From positions 520,608-584,607 of the forward strand of contig BCHH01000005.1 of assembly GCA_001599595.1 (NCBI GenBank): a stretch of 64,000 bases of DNA, given 5' to 3'. Source of the DNA: Beverwykella pulmonaria. Taxonomy: Eukaryota > Ascomycota > Dothideomycetes > Pleosporales > Melanommataceae. The notes under the pieces are model-generated. The model had not been told where the DNA came from and made no database searches. It saw nothing but the letters and a program-made list of their open reading frames with translations. The position numbers and the translations under genes are program-made. This document shows, piece by piece, positions 21,264-32,703 of this stretch; position 1 is the stretch's first letter; every line of letters begins with the position of its first letter.

Positions 21264-24124
21264 ATGGTTTCCTTCCCTTTCGTACTCTTGTTGCTCTCCG
21301 TTTTTGGGTGTGCTACCGATGCTCATAATGTGAAGCTGGAATACCACAAACGCGCTTTGAGGAGAGCTCAGCCCAGCAGTCGCCCAACGCCTGTCCTTGG
21401 AAACTCATCTTCGATTCCTTACCCGACTAGCTCCGCGTCTTGCGCTCCGTATTGGATGGAGCATGTGAAACATCAGGGCGTTGCTTCGTTCAATCAGAAC
21501 CCGTCAACATATAAAGTCTTTAGAAATGTGAAGGATTTTGGAGCGGTAGGTGACGGGAAGACGGACGATACAGCCGCCATTCAAAGAGCTATCAGTGAGG
21601 GCGGAAGATGTGCTCCCGGCGTCTGTCAGTCGTCTACAACAACGCCGGCGGTTGTGTATTTTCCGGGAGGGACTTACCTGATTTCTGCTTCGATTATTGA
21701 TTACTACTACACTCAGGTATGTCTCTTTGAAATACTGCATGTTCCGCATCCGAAGAGGACCACTGGCGTTCAGATACGGAAAAACGATTAAAGTTATCCT
21801 ATTAAAACCTTCTCTATCTGCCTGCACACCTTTACAGTCCTCTCCTAGTCATAATCCCTGTCATTCTCTTCGGATGTGAAAATATTTAGTAGACGTTAGG
21901 AGTCCTGTTGGTTGACCATTGCAGATTATTGGCAATCCAAATTGCCTTCCTACTCTTTTAGCGTCCTCAAATTTTAGTTCAACGGGTGGCTTGGGCCTAC
22001 TTGATGGATCACCATATCAATCTACTGGCAGGACTGGGTTTGGTCCTACGAATACCTTCTTCCGTCAAGTGAGGAACCTTATCTTCGATATGACCCAAAT
22101 ACCTGCAAATGTAGCTGCAACTGGTATCCATTGGCCCACCGCGCAGACAACGAGCCTGCAAAACCTAGTCTTCAAGATGTCGGCCGCGAATGGAACGCAA
22201 CATCAAGGGGTTTTCATTGAAGAAGGTTCTGGTGGGTTTATGGCTGATCTAACATTCTATGGTGGAAACTACGGCTTCAACGTTGGTAACCAGCAATTCA
22301 CAACCCGCAACCTGACATTCCACAACTGCGTGACGGCTATCAACCAACTGTGGGACTGGGGATGGACGTACAAGAGCGTGTCTATCAACAACTGCCAAGT
22401 AGGGTTCAACATCTCAGCAGGAGGCCCATCTGCCGTGAACGTGGGATCCCTTACTCTTATAGACAGTTCGTTCAAGAATACTCCGGTTGGCATCATCACT
22501 TCCCGAACGGCGAACTCGCAGCCTGCAGGCGCTGGTAGTGTGTATCTCGAGAACATCAAACTGGATAATGTACCGGTTGCAGTTTCTCAACTAGATGGAA
22601 AAGTTGCTCTAGCTGGATCAACAGGTGCCTCGGCCATCAGTGCGTGGGCTGACGGGCATCGATACACACCCAACGGCCCAGTCGCAGCTCAAGGTCCCAT
22701 TTCCCCCAGCAAACGCCCATCGACTCTTCTTGACGCCTCTGGAAATTTTTACGAACGTTCCAAACCCCAATACGAAAATGTCCCATTGACACAATTCCTG
22801 AGCGTGCGAGATCTAGGCGCTAAAGGCGACGGCGTCACTGATGACACAGCCGCGTTGAACTCCGCTATCCTTCGTGCTCAAAAGGCGAACAAGATCCTAT
22901 TCGTAGACGCAGGCTACTACCGCGTCACAAGCACCATCAACATCCCTCCAGGCTCCAGGATCGTTGGCGAAGCTCTCGCTTCCGTCATCCTATCCAGTGG
23001 TGAATTCTTCAACAACATCAACCTCCCTCAACCTGTCGTCCAAGTCGCCCGGCCTGGTGAGCGCGGCTCAGTCGAGTGGTCCGACATGTTCGTCAGCACG
23101 CAGGGCCAACAAGCCGGCGCCATCCTCATCGAGTGGAATCTTGGCTCGTACGAAGAACCAGCGGGGATGTGGGACGTTCATACTCGTATCGGTGGCTTCG
23201 CAGGCTCTAAGTTGCAGGTTGAACAATGCCCAACCACTCCGACTATTACCATCACCCCGGATAACCTGGTCAAGGATTGCATTGCGGCATACATGTCAAT
23301 GCACGTCACCAAATTCGGGACGGGGCTGTATATGGAGAATGTGTGGTTGTGGACTGCGGATCATGATATCGATGATGCAAGAAATAACAATACTCAGATC
23401 ACCATATACACTGGTCGCGGGTTGATGATTGAGAGTATTAGGGGAGCTTTGTGGCTGTAAGTTTGTTAGCTGTTTGTGAATTGGGTTGAGGGCTAATGAG
23501 TGTTAGATACGGAACCGCGGTCGAGCACCACTCGAAGTACCAGTATCAGTTTGTTGATACGCGGGATGTGTTCATGGGTCAAATACAGACAGAAACAGCG
23601 TACTACCAACCTAACCCCAACGCCACCATACCTTGTAAGTAATCCTTCTGGGTGACTGGTTAAAGCCTCTTGGTCGTTGCCACGGAACCGGAGTCTAGCA
23701 TTCAAGTTTTACTTGTGCATTTCACTGACATTTACCACAATTAGTCCCCCACTCCTACGCTCTCTCCGACCCCGACTTCACTTCCTCCTCTACCTCTAAC
23801 ACCCCCACCGCCAACGGCTGGGGTCTCCGCATCCTGCGCAGTTCCAACCTTTTCGCCTACGGCGTCGGCCTATACAGCTTCTTCAATAATTACTCCACCG
23901 CTTGTTCGCAACAGGGCGCGGGCGCGGTTTGTCAGAATAGGATTCTCAGTATTGAGGGTAACGCGCATTCGAGGGATTTGTGGATTTATAATTTGAATAC
24001 CGTGGGTGCTACGAGTATGGTGGTCAGGGATGGGATGGATTTAGTATGGGCAAAGGATAATAATAGTACGTTTGTAGATACAGTTAATGTTTTTCGGACG
24101 GGTGGGGTTCATGGGGAGCTTTGA
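21264..24124 (+). CDS. Secreted exo-beta-1,3-glucanase, glycoside hydrolase family 55
   Basis: Four exons, 21264-21716, 21925-23456, 23507-23634 and 23745-24124, give 830 residues. It has a signal peptide (MVSFPFVLLLLSVFGCATDA), so it is secreted, and would release glucose from beta-1,3-glucan. Two parallel beta-helix modules are visible, each opening with a pectate-lyase-like signature: VKDFGAVGDGKTDDTAAIQ near residue 90 and VRDLGAKGDGVTDDTAALN near residue 445. Further GH55-typical stretches are QVRNLIFDMTQ, ATGIHWPTAQTTSLQNLVF, LWTADHDIDD and YGTAVEHHSKYQYQF. Length fits the family. Intron 1 is unusually long (208 nt) because it contains an inserted repeat at 21745-21878. Intron 3 is 110 nt. 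Confidence 0.94.
21745..21878 (-). mobile_element. MITE-like element, copy 1, inside GH55 intron 1
   Basis: 134 bp bounded by inverted repeats at 21745-21758 and 21865-21878 (12 of 14 match; shared core CATCCGAAGAG). The interior read on the minus strand matches the copies at 42.8-45.9 kb: ACTGTAAAGG, then GGCAGATA, then TAGGATAACTTTAATC, then TCCTCTTCGGATGCG. It lies wholly within intron 1 (21717-21924). Without it the intron would be about 74 nt, near the local norm. It codes for nothing. Confidence 0.6.
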
Positions 24125-24630
24125 GTAGGATTGGAGGGAACTAAAATTATGTGCTTGGGTAAATGTGTAATCTAAGGGTGTCGAGGATGATTGTCTTTGA
24201 AAACTGGCATATAAATGTAATCATTATTGGTAGAAATACCTACTTTCATGAGGAAACTAGTGTCTGGTGAAGAGTACATATCCAGACGTTTTTTTTAATG
24301 TGTTGAAAGGATCAAGCTAGCTTTGCAAACCCCTACTGCATCAGTTAGAGGTGACGTGAAAGTTCCTGCAGCCTCCCGATAGGAAGGCGAGGAATTTCGT
24401 ATTAAGGTGGCTTCCTTTTCTAATAATCAACATGTCGAGCTTGCCCTCACTTCCAACCGACTGACATCTTATCGTTATAGCCATTCGTCTACGTAGAGTG
24501 ACACTTCTTGATGCCCGCCTATTAGTCAATATTAATACCGGACAAGTGATCCGCTCTTGACAGACATGTCCAAGACAATATTCTTACACAAGCATAACAT
24601 TGCGTGACCATCGTACCATCTCCTTCCCAA
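24125..24630. other. Intergenic, GH55 3' flank
   Basis: AT-rich 3' flank with no frame of note. Confidence 0.4.
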
Positions 24631-24990
24631 ATGCATGCCTGGATCCACGACCAAATTTTTGGCGAGCCATTTAATCTACATTCTGAACTGCCTGCCTTGC
24701 TGTTTTACACCTCAGCCAACGCCAGCATCATCCTCCACCACAGAGGGCCCATTGAGACCACGACCGCGCGAGAGGCCGTGAACTTTGCTTGCTATGATGG
24801 CTTGATTGAGGCGGAATACCTCCACTATGAGAATATTGTGTATACTGGCAAAGAAAAACTGAAGAACGAGACCAAGGGAACGGATGAAGAATGCGAAACG
24901 GACGAAGCGGACGAAACGAAGGAAACGGAAGCAATAAATGAGAACCCTCTACCAACTCTTACCCCAAATATTTTTTCTAGTGCTCTTTAA
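24631..24990 (+). CDS. Small hypothetical protein with acidic tail
   Basis: An ATG at 24631 opens 119 residues to a TAA at 24990. The first 75 residues have normal globular composition (MHAWIHDQIFGEPFNLHSEL, EAVNFACYDGLIEAEYLHYE). The tail is Glu/Asp/Thr/Lys-rich with ECETDEADETKETEAINEN. No family is recognised and no signal peptide or membrane segment is seen. A GTG at 24604 would extend the frame but is not a likely start in a fungus. It could be a real orphan gene or chance. Confidence 0.4.
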   Translation: MHAWIHDQIFGEPFNLHSELPALLFYTSANASIILHHRGPIETTTAREAVNFACYDGLIEAEYLHYENIVYTGKEKLKNETKGTDEECETDEADETKETEAINENPLPTLTPNIFSSAL

Positions 24991-25978
24991 ACTCCGGGTG
25001 CAGTGCTTCTGCATTCTGACCTAGCAAAATCTCAAGCGCGTCCTCAGTACAACAAGATTTTCGGAAATACCTCTAGGAAAAGTAGTATAGTTGGCTGTGA
25101 GCGGAGATTATTGTTGGATGGTTCTGTGAGTTCTCATCGAGGCGAGTGTGGGGGAAGGTTTCGAGATTAGAGGGTGCATGATTTAAGATATTGAAGGTCG
25201 GATTGAGGACTGCAGCTCGAAATGCAAAATCAGATGCCTGTTGCACATACGAATAGAGCTATTAAGGTATTCCCGAATGATACAGATAAAATACAGGCAT
25301 GCCATGAATCGTCAACATCAAGAGAGGCAGGAGGTCGCATTGAAGCCAGCCACCAAAGCCAGCCGGCGCGGACGCCTTTCCTCTTCTGCCCAAGGGCACA
25401 GATAAAATAAGCACGGTGCGCAACCGGGACGAGGCCATGCCACTGAAACCTCATTTCAACCGTCTCGCTCACCCCAACCACCGTTCTCGATCGCTGCAGA
25501 TCGGTACAGGGAGCCATCGTGTTTCGTATTGAACCCTACCTTTTGCTACCTAGCCGCTCCCGTCATGGTGGGTCATGTCGCTTTGGCCCTTGGCTGTCAT
25601 CCTGCGCAAGCTTGGATGCTAAAATGTCTGGCCAACGAAAGGGCGGCAAACTAGTTTGATAAAGCCCTTGCAGCCCCCTGTGCGACACACCTCGGTGATG
25701 GGGTGATGAATGCTGCAACTCCTTTTATCAAGGTCTTGCAGCTGAACCTGCCGCAGCACTACATGCACCTCAGACACTCATTCGCCGGATTTATTGAATG
25801 GATACGAGATTGCTCGGCGACTCTCAAGCCAGCCCTAATATGCAGTAGCCTTCGCAGTTCGCGACGGTCTTTGCGAGCCTCGTTTTCTCCACTCGCGGGG
25901 CACTAGAGGCGCTTCACTGAGCTCACTTCCAGCTTTGGACGTTGAATGTAGTCGCATTCGTGCGCAAATCTATCCACC
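24991..25978. other. Permease 5' flank, no supported gene
   Basis: About 1 kb upstream of the permease start. Overlapping short frames have no recognisable content. Confidence 0.4.
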
Positions 25979-27972
25979 ATGACGAGACGCACAGTTTTGA
26001 GGTATGGATTTTGTTTGGTGTACGTCGGCAGTGCTGATTTTGTCACTATAGCGCAGACCTCAAGGAACGCCATGTAGTATGTATTGGCTATCCCGAGCTT
26101 TTCGGTGCATGTGTACTAACAATCTACAAGAACATGATGGCCTTTTCAGCGTGCATCGGATTTGGTCTCTTCCTACAAAGTGGAAAGGTCATATACATCG
26201 CGGGGCCTGGCCTTGCCATCGTGGCTATTGTTCTTGCATCCTCCGTGATGTGGGCTGTCATCGCCTGTCTGGGAGAAATGACTGCTTTATTCCCAGTACA
26301 AGGCCCGCTATTCGAGTTCCCAGGCCGATTCATTGACGAAGCTGTCGGTTACGCCACGGGATGGATTACATGGTTCGCCTGGGTTGTGATCTTGGCAGCA
26401 GAAATTCTTGCTGTCGCGCAACTCTGGAAATTCAGGTTTGATCCACAGTATCTGCAGGAAGTGGGTTATCCTGATAAAGAGTTGGGCTGGTCTACGGACG
26501 GATATAGCCCAGCTGTTTGGGTCTTTCTGTTCCTGATCCTAATTGGTCTTATCAATCTTCTTCCGGTGCGGCAATATGGACAGCTGGAATATATTTTTGG
26601 GGTCATCAAGATTTTCTTTATTTCTGGTCTGATTGTTTTCAACGTCATTTTATCAGCAATTCAGAAGGTCCCACACGGCAATCATTTCTGGACATGGAAC
26701 AAGCCGTATGGATTTTCCTCCGAAAGCTTGGTTGTACATCCGTCGCATGATGCAGATCCTGGAATCGTGTTGACGGGCGAGCAAGGCCAATTTCTAGCTC
26801 TGTGGACCGCTATTTCAGCCTGCGTTTTCTCCTTCGTTGGCTTCGAGACGATCGCGATCACTGCGCCAGAGAACAAGGACCTCGAAAAGCACGAGACACT
26901 CAAGCTCGCCACCAAGAAGCTCACGCTACGCATAACGATCCTATACGTTCTCTGCACCTTTGTCGGCGGGCTCAATGTGCCCTACAATGACACGAATCTC
27001 ATCAACATCCAGATCAACAGTGTTCGAGCTGGGCACAACAGCATTTTTGTCCTCGCGGCTGTCAGAAACCACTTGCGGACATGGCCAAGCATCTTCAACG
27101 GATTTTTCATCTTCTCGGCAACCACCAGCGGCATCAACGCCTTGTACAACTCCAGCAGGCTCCTGCATGCTCTCGCTAGCATCCCGGAAGCATGGCCTCT
27201 GGCGCTTCAGAGCAGCAGAAGACGTTTAGAGAGGACCACATCTCGAGGTGTTCCTCTGGGCACGGTAACAGTGAGCTGGTTGTTTGGGCTTATTGCGTTT
27301 CTGGCGGTTAAACCGTTCCCTTCGGTTGTTCTTGGTCGGATAACCAACAACGCAGTTGTTTCCGAATTGATCTGCTACACAGTCATCTGTCTGTCTTATG
27401 TGCAGTTCTACCACGTCATAAAGGCAGCTTCAGAAGACCACACCTTGGAGAATCGCAGCGCGTTCAACCGGGACGACAAGCAATATCCATATCGCACGCA
27501 CGGCCAACTCTTCCGCGCTTACTACGGACTTTTGTTCTGCATTTTGCTCATATTGTTCAATAATTGGCGCGCTTTCGTAAGTCGATCCCGGAAAAGGTTC
27601 TGGACAGTCCCATCGAGTTGCAAGTGCTAATTGTTCGCTAACTTTAGGTACACCCTTTCAGTCTCCCAGACTTCATAGCTTCGTATGTTGGGGTAAGTCG
27701 ATGCGAGGCATCCAACGGTACATGGGTGCTGACATTAAACGCAGATCCTTGCCTTCTTCGCACTTGTGGCAGCATACCATGTCAAATCAGACGGCTGGAA
27801 TCCACTCAAATGGAGGCGAAACGCCTCCATGCAGATACATCGGCCCCCACCGAAGGTCGTTGTACCAGGAAGACGAAGAGGCCATTTGGTGTTCCCTAAT
27901 CCGAAGGAGCCAATCTGGGCGGAAGAAAATTTCAAGGCGCTTGTAGGTTTCATATGGGGCTGGCTGAAATGA
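25979..27972 (+). CDS. Amino-acid permease, YAT/APC family
   Basis: Five exons, 25979-26001, 26052-26076, 26131-27576, 27648-27692 and 27745-27972, give 588 residues. The short first exons encode MTRRTVLSADLKERHV, joining to NMMAFSACIGFGLFLQSG. This is the RHVNM-x-GLF entry to membrane helix 1 seen in fungal amino-acid permeases. About twelve hydrophobic helices follow, with consensus APC features: GEMTALFPVQGPLFEFPGRF, AVGYATGWITWFAWVV, FSFVGFETIAITAPENKD and FIFSATTSGINALYNSSRLL. The C-terminal cytosolic tail is short and basic. The second intron carries a perfect TACTAAC branch point. Substrate is not predictable beyond amino acids or related amines. Confidence 0.93.
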
Positions 27973-28914
27973 GAAGGTGGTGATGTTGGTGTGGACTTTC
28001 TTTTAGTGGTACTACCGCACGACTACTTCCAGGTCCGGCGGCACAGCAGGTGATCACCCGTACAAGCAATTTTAGCGACATTTCCAGCGGGGAGGTCACT
28101 GGAGTGTAACAATACCCCCGCTATTACTGTGTATATGCGAGGAATGGGATATCGGTAGGATTTCGACTCGAGGAAGTCCAATTCAATTGGGCGAAGCATT
28201 TGCCAACAGAGTTGCTAATTATCAGGCCACTCGTAACGAATGGGGACTCATGAGCCGTAATGTGGGATGTGAATATCAACGATGGATGCATAGACTACGT
28301 CCGTGTGAGCGCGTGTGCAACGGAAGAAGCATTTTCTCCGCTCCAAGTTTTCTTTGGCTACAAGCAGAAGAATCAACATTTTGACTTGCACTTGAATAAA
28401 CCTCTTTTGCGTTCGAACGAGGGTCGTCTCCAAACATGGTGGGGTAACACGTGATGCACCGGTCAACCACAAGTGGAAACGGACAAGGCGTCCACGGCGT
28501 TATTGCAGTTCCCAGTATAGGTGCGGCCCGCGGTGCGCTATATTTACTTTTAGCCCTGGCCCGGTAGCAGTGCTCTCCCATTAGTGCGGGAGAGCGGTTA
28601 GCTGCTGCTTGGACTTAGCGTACGTTACTAGGGTGCGTAATAAACGGCAGTGTTCCACCTAGGCAGCTGCAAATTCCAGGCCAACCACCACTGACGAGGA
28701 GTGTCCCTAGCAATGTCAGCCAAGGCCTGCGCTCTCCGGCCGGCCAAAGCTGTTTTGTGCACGCTCTCAGGTAACGAAGCCCGACTGCGATCGCAACAAG
28801 TCGCCGGCCGACATGCGTCTTCTCCAATATCCCACCCACGTTGTGAAAGCCACACCGTTTATTCCAGGCTCCGCCTTTTACCCGTTTCGAGCTGATTAGG
28901 ACTCACCCGCGTCA
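27973..28914. other. Intergenic, no supported gene
   Basis: The 3' flank of the permease and 5' flank of the next gene. A perfect 8-bp hairpin is present at 28572-28595. No gene is supported. Confidence 0.4.
28572..28595. repeat. Short perfect hairpin
   Basis: GCTCTCCC at 28572-28579 pairs with GGGAGAGC at 28588-28595 across an 8-nt loop. There is no U-tract and no gene end close by, so no terminator role is claimed. Confidence 0.4.
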
Positions 28915-31900
28915 ATGTCCCTTCGACACAGAGCGCTTGCGGGTGTCTGGGAACATCTCCAAGGCAGGCACGATTGCGCCAGCATCCTCAGAGAAATCGT
29001 CGGCCAGCATTCCATCGAATCCACCCTCCTGGAAGACGAATCACGGAAAACTGATGAGTCCATCCGAACCGTTATCTGGATCAAAACCATATTCGACCTT
29101 CAGCGCTGTTATCTGAGTGGCATTGCGACTGGCGTCTCCGACTGCCCGCCATATGTGCTATCCTGTCTCCTCCCGCACGAGCTTCTCTTCTCGACGATCA
29201 TCTACCTCATCAATGTCAAGACACGGCTTTTTTCGAGCCAGACGACGCTCATGACTAGAGAGTTTACACGCCCTCGACATATACTAGCACAGACTTTGCT
29301 CTCAGGTCTACGCCTCTTGCTTCTAAGGAAAGAAAACATTACATTGCAGGAAGCGCGGCGCCTTCAGGTTGCGATCAACACATCCTGGAAAGATGATCGT
29401 CTGCAAGGGGTGGAGCGCTTCGTTGTGTCCGAGTTATTCGCAGCGATTCTTGATTCGATTAATGATAGGTCACGTGACAACCCTTACAGAACCGAGTGGA
29501 AGAACGCCCGCTTACCGACTTATGCTGCGGGACTTGTAAGTCAATCCAGTTTTTTAAAGTTTTTTTTAAAGTTTTTTTTTCATAAAAGCTTACATGCTTA
29601 GTATCCTTTGGATATCCGTCCCGAAACATTTGTCACGTCTCTCATTCATGGAACGATGGAAGAAGACTGGATTGATGCATACTGGGTCCTGTTTGATTCT
29701 CTATGGGCAGTAGAATGTGCAGTTACCCAGCGGTATGTTGACATTCGTCGACAAACCGGCGTGTTTGGTTCCAATCAGATTGGAGTAGACACGGATGAGA
29801 CCCTGGAACAGCTTTACCAGACGAGAACCAGCCTCATCATTTCGATATTCCATGTCACTGGTCCGATGACGCCAACGCCTGCTCTACTGGAGTCGCTGGC
29901 TGTTACTCTCCTTGACTGGAGTGAAGATCTCGACAATTTCCTATCTCTACAGGACTCCCTCCTTGTGAGTTCGACTCTCTAGCCCTTTTGATGGGAAATC
30001 TTCAGTCACTGACTATAAACAATAGCCACAAGCCGCACCTGTGAGAGCCTTAAGAATGCCAAATTATGGGAAGAACATACTTGAACTGAGCCCCTACTTC
30101 GAGGGTGCCTTGAACAGCTTCACTGGGTGGTTATCCAATCACAAATCAGGCTACGAACAATTCAGCATCAGAAGGACCGGTGTAACTTCGTACGATATGT
30201 TAGAGATGGTGAAAGAATGGACGAAACGTATGGCTACTCCCAGTGTTGAAACTCAGGCATGGGATTTAGAAGATGATTTCTTACCTGTTTACATTATCGA
30301 CTGTCCAAAGCTACACGTCGTTCCCAAGAAGTACCTCCTGTACAAGTTAAGGTGGTTAGACAAATGGGCATATGAGGTAAGCTCGTGATTATTGTTGGAA
30401 CCTGTTGTTACAACTGACACACTGAAGGCCGTACAAGAAAATTCGCCGGTAGTGAACTGGAAAGAAGGTAAGAGTTACTCCATACCTAATCTGTGCAAGT
30501 ACTTATGTAGAAACAGGTAAGCTTGCCACCCCAATTTTGTGACCATTTTTGGCGCAAGGAATCAATGCCACTGCCTTCTGAAAACAACGGAGCCGTAGCA
30601 TAGAGGAAACTGCCTCCTTTGCTTTGCTCTGATTGTATATGCTAGGAGGCAGTATCCACTGCGTTTATCAACCAGGCCCTGCCAGGATCACTTCCGCCAC
30701 ACGTCAGAATAAATGAATACGAGCTAACTTCTGCCTCTATCTTGCCAGGTGTTCAGTGCCCAAGTTGTACTTCCGGAGAAAAGGTCAAATACGCTCGCCT
30801 CATAGAGCCCTTTCAACATCTATCGACCGCTCTCGAAAACTTGCATTTCGACGACTACAGCCTGAGCCAATATTCTGTGGGAGACTCAGGTTCTTTTGAC
30901 GCTGCATACGCTTCTCTAGCTTCGCGCTCGGTGTCAGATGGTGAGGGAAGTCTGGGTGTGAGCCTGCCATCACAGTCTACGATGAACGTCAGCATTCCAA
31001 GCCAGGTTTCGCGCCCAAGCCCAGATACAGATATTCCAACGGTTGAATCTTCAGGATTTCCTCCACGATACTCGGAGTCACCTATCAGTCCAATGACATT
31101 TAGTCCTCCACCACAGCGATCAAATGTTGACTATCCTGTCAGTCCTCTCAACGAGTCGCTGAACATTCCAATACCTTTATCTGTGGATTCACGATTATCA
31201 ATGAATCTTCCGATCCCAGTATCAATTCCATCGATCCCAGAAATCGCTGAAAGCACTCCAGAGCAATTCTCCGCCTCGGCTCAATCGGACGTTTCGAGTA
31301 TCAGGTTAAACACCCCGTCAACAGACTCGATGTGGAGCGGAGCAAGTGTAGCGAAATCGAAATCACCAAGTCGAACAGTCAGGCTAGCAAATTCAATTAG
31401 GAGAAAATCTACATTAAAGGAGAAAGAGTCATATCCACTGCCCAAAGATCCATGTTCTTTGTTCTCAACTTCAGGTCACTCGTTGCTACTCTGGGGCAAA
31501 GGATCAGACTACCTCGTTCGCTTCGATGTGCCGAGCAATGACACATCGGCAATACAGGGCTGCAAATACGAGAATATTCCAGGTATTGAAGCTGCTGCTG
31601 CTGGCAACCACAAATGTGCTATCGTTGCAGCTAGCGGGTTACTGAAGCGGAAACTTACTATATACAACGGCATAAACCTCACTCCGGAGTACGAAATCGA
31701 CCTTGAATTTTCCGGCCGACTGGGGGAAATTTGTCTTGCAGTATCACGAAACGATAAATTTGTCGCAACTTCGATCAACGACCAGATCCAGATCTTCAGT
31801 TTGGAAGACGGCATCCAAAGTTTAGCGTTCCACCATCAGATCCACGTGTATGAGCTTAGGGGTGGTGTTCAGCACCGCCGCACAATCCCAATTGGGAGAA

Positions 31901-32703
31901 CAAGCAGCGATGAATCAGTAACTGAAGACAAACGGCCAGAAACGAGCTGGTTCGGTGTGCCGGGAAAAGGTCTTAGTTCAAAAGAGGTGGCAGAAGAGCA
32001 ACAGAGACAAAGTGCTATCATTTCAAGGAAGCTGAACTTTTCAACCGATAGCAAACGACTCGTGGTAGCGACGCAACTTGGGGATCACTGTGTATACGTT
32101 GATGTATGGGACTGTACGAGGGAGCCTGTGAGCACGATTTCTGAGCATTCGCGTTCATTCAGACTACCACCCTGGACACTCAACGACGGCGATCTCACGA
32201 GTGTGTTTTACGATACCTTCAGGAGGAGCGCAATCGTGACAGCTTTCCTTGGAAAAGAGTATCCAGTGCTTATTCCCTTTCCGGGCTACGATACGCTACA
32301 AAACGAACAATATAGCACCAAAGTCGTTCACGCAGCACAATCACCCTCAGGAACGACATTCGTAGTCGCGAACGCCATGACGGAAATAATTCAGTTTGAA
32401 TACACGGCTAAAGGAATGCTTTCCCCTCGGAAACTCAAGAAATCCTCTTCAAAAATCAGCAATAGCGTTTTCAAGCCTGGAGCTATTGCACTCGCAATGC
32501 CACTAGAGAATGTTCTCCAGTGCTTCTGGATCAAGGATGGGAAGTGCATGTTAAGAAGCGTCAAGATTGGGACTGGAGAGGTGTTCAGGGACTATGATAT
32601 CCGACCCCACTACGACAGGTTGATAAGTCTAAAGAACAAGCCTGTCATTGCTAGGGCACCTTCGCTGATGATTCCGGAGCTGGATGCTGGCGGATTTGAT
32701 TGA
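28915..32703 (+). CDS. Large unrecognised protein: helical N-terminus, Ser/Pro linker, beta-propeller-like C-terminus
   Basis: Exons 28915-29535, 29602-29964, 30026-30376, 30428-30467 and 30749-32703 join in frame to 1,109 residues. I do not recognise the family. Residues 1-450 look alpha-helical (RALAGVWEHLQGRHDCASIL, MEEDWIDAYWVLFDSLWAVE, YLLYKLRWLDKWAYE). A CPSC motif follows near residue 465, then about 220 residues of Ser/Pro-rich linker with repeated PSQ, PVS and IPIP words. From about residue 700 the composition is that of beta blades (SGHSLLLWGKGSDYLVRFDV, RLVVATQLGDHCVYVDVWDC), possibly a divergent WD40-like propeller. The last intron (281 nt) may contain a 6-nt exon at 30511-30516, which would add Glu-Thr. 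Intron 1 is T-rich (29546-29580). It could be a scaffold; that is inference only. Confidence 0.75.
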
